Shown piece by piece: positions 62,540 to 64,000 of a stretch of 64,000 nucleotides of DNA. The notes under the pieces were generated by a model. The model made no database searches and was not told where the DNA came from. It saw nothing but the letters and a program-made list of their open reading frames with translations. A program made the position numbers and the translations under genes. The number at the start of each line of letters is the position of its first letter. The first letter of the stretch is position 1. Source of the DNA: a virus; IMG/VR virus record IMGVR_UViG_3300017783_003463, positions 1 to 64,000 of that record. One strand, given 5' to 3'.

Positions 62540-64000
62540 ATGGCAGAATTTCATTATCAATTAGGTACATATACCAAAGAACAGTATGACGCATTAGATA
62601 TTAGTTTGCGTGATCCTGATGATCCAACATATATAGCAAGAGAAGTAGATCAAACTGATGATATATTACATAGTCCTACAAGAGGTGTATTTTGGTTAAG
62701 TGAAGAAGAAGCGGCAGAACTAGAAAAAGATCCGCAGATTGCTTTTATACATAAAGATCCAGATAACTATCCAGATGATTACCCTCAACCTCCTGAAGAT
62801 GAATTACATTGTATGATAACTGAAACATACAGATATAACGAACCAGTTAAACATAGGAATCAATATGCAAGTGCTAGTGATTTCCCTTCATCACCAGATG
62901 CAACTGACTTGAGAAGATGCGGATATCAATTACTAAGAACTACAAGTGAGAACGGACCAAAAGCAAAAAGAGATATATGGTCTAGTAATGCATTAACAGT
63001 AAGTGCTAATATTAGAAAAACTGGTACAGGAAAAGATGTTGATATTGTTTGCATGGACAACGGCACCTGGATAGGACATATTGAATTTATTAATAATAGA
63101 CCAGCTAGTGAATCACCAACAGACTATATAGGCGGAAATGTACTACCAGGAGATGGAATATGTGATTGTTTAGATTTGGTTCTTGATAGTCCTTATTATA
63201 TTGATCCAGCTTGGTTTGATGCCGCTCCTAGCAGTAGATTAGAAACTAGATGGGATGGAACTACAGTGCCTACTGAATCAGAAGCTAGAAGTTGGTGGGG
63301 AAGCACAAGTAATAGAAGTGCCGCTTTTTCTAGCTATGGAACAGTTTCAATACAAACATCATATACAAGATTAAGGGCTCATGGTGATTACGACACTGAT
63401 CCATATAGTGCTACACATGGTACTCAATGTGGTAGTCAAATTTTTGGAAGAACACACGGCTGGGCTTATAATGCAAACAAATGGATTATTGACGGATATA
63501 GTGGATACGGACTTGGACTTACAAAAGTATGGGACGTTCAAAAAATATTCCATCAAGCAAAGCCTGTTAATTCAAAATATGGTACAAAAGATCCAACACT
63601 AAGTTCTAACAGTTGGGGTTATAGAGCAACTCCTACTAGTAGTGCTTATGCATTTCATAGAACCGGTAGTGCAATAACTTATACATCAGATTCCAACAAA
63701 CCACAGTTTATGCGTTATGTAGGAGATGCTGGTGATTCCGGAAGAATGAAAAGTGAATTTCTAGATAGTAGTATTGTTACTAGTGCAAAAGAAATGGTAG
63801 ATGCTGGTGTTATTACAGTAGTTGCCTCAGGTAATAGTAATCAAAAGCAAACACGATGGGATCATCCAGACTATGACAACTATTGGCATACCAGTCAAAC
63901 AGGACACTTTGGAGATGGTGTCAGTATTTTTCAATTTGGATATCAAGTTATGCCTACAACTAATAGACCAGGGTTCCCACAACATGCAGGAGCCGCATTT
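62540..64000 (+). CDS. subtilisin-like (S8) serine protease, partial
   Basis: Starts at ATG 62540 after AAGGAT and runs open to the window end (487 codons seen). The catalytic Asp region is 'VDIVCMDNGTWIG' (Asp about 173), the His region 'ATHGTQCGSQIFG' (His about 292), then 'SSNSWGY' (about 357) and the oxyanion Asn in 'VASGNSN' (about 433). The nucleophile Ser would lie beyond the window. The first 150 residues are not protease and have an acidic character. Located among virion genes, so it may be a structural protease that matures fibres or cleaves host surface proteins. Confidence 0.82.
   Translation, partial: MAEFHYQLGTYTKEQYDALDISLRDPDDPTYIAREVDQTDDILHSPTRGVFWLSEEEAAELEKDPQIAFIHKDPDNYPDDYPQPPEDELHCMITETYRYNEPVKHRNQYASASDFPSSPDATDLRRCGYQLLRTTSENGPKAKRDIWSSNALTVSANIRKTGTGKDVDIVCMDNGTWIGHIEFINNRPASESPTDYIGGNVLPGDGICDCLDLVLDSPYYIDPAWFDAAPSSRLETRWDGTTVPTESEARSWWGSTSNRSAAFSSYGTVSIQTSYTRLRAHGDYDTDPYSATHGTQCGSQIFGRTHGWAYNANKWIIDGYSGYGLGLTKVWDVQKIFHQAKPVNSKYGTKDPTLSSNSWGYRATPTSSAYAFHRTGSAITYTSDSNKPQFMRYVGDAGDSGRMKSEFLDSSIVTSAKEMVDAGVITVVASGNSNQKQTRWDHPDYDNYWHTSQTGHFGDGVSIFQFGYQVMPTTNRPGFPQHAGAAF

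Noticed and set aside
1-64000. CRISPR array, insertion sequence or integrase
   Set aside because: No regularly spaced direct repeats, transposase or recombinase motifs were seen; the window looks like a lytic phage genome.

Overview
The window is part of the genome of a T4-like marine myovirus (a Straboviridae/Kyanoviridae-type phage). The evidence is a near-complete T4 morphogenesis core: portal gp20, prohead core, protease gp21, scaffold gp22, major capsid gp23, and baseplate proteins gp6, gp25, gp53, gp5 and gp26-type. It also carries the T4 nuclease pair gp47/gp46, a gp55-type late sigma factor, and T4-style late promoter boxes (TATAAATA). The DNA is AT-rich, and I saw no photosynthesis genes and no tRNA genes. 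A heterotrophic marine host is plausible but cannot be read from the window.

Layout. (1) 1-22317, minus strand: a tightly packed accessory metabolic island, probably one operon read from a promoter at about 22345-22374. It encodes a Gfo/Idh oxidoreductase (cut by the window edge), a NodU-type carbamoyltransferase, an HxGH nucleotidyltransferase, an APS-kinase-like P-loop kinase, two or three SGNH-like proteins, six radical SAM enzymes, a PLP aminotransferase, an FkbM methyltransferase, a MORN-repeat methyltransferase, three sulfotransferase-family proteins, three glycosyltransferase-like proteins and a few unknowns. (2) 22382-46890, minus strand: tail-fibre and baseplate genes, including an 11.3-kb gene for a 3764-residue structural protein, an enlarged gp6, gp25, gp5, a hub protein with a C-terminal M15-like peptidase domain, gp53, and a second nucleotidyltransferase. 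(3) 46988-52424, plus strand: late sigma factor, gp47/gp46, small unknowns, a phosphomannomutase-like HAD protein and a GIY-YIG nuclease, with near-consensus sigma70-type promoters. (4) 52425-52814: a gene-free, hairpin-rich stretch that may encode a structured RNA. (5) 52815-53896, minus strand: a gp26-type baseplate/tail-chaperone gene with a canonical U UUU UUC slippery site that opens an 84-codon -1-frame extension. (6) 53958-64000, plus strand: tape-measure candidate, portal, prohead core, protease, scaffold, major capsid with a strong terminator, a fibre-like protein, and the start of a subtilisin-like protease gene cut by the window end.

How they work together. Regions 2, 5 and 6 build the virion. 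Region 3 switches on late transcription and processes DNA. Region 1 looks like a phage-borne biosynthetic pathway that could assemble and decorate (sulfate, methylate, carbamoylate, aminate) a glycan or small molecule. The product is unknown and the pathway is an inference from enzyme families. The observations most worth following are the radical-SAM/sulfotransferase/MORN island with its permuted auxiliary Fe-S domains, the frameshift site next to the tape measure, and the structured RNA candidate.
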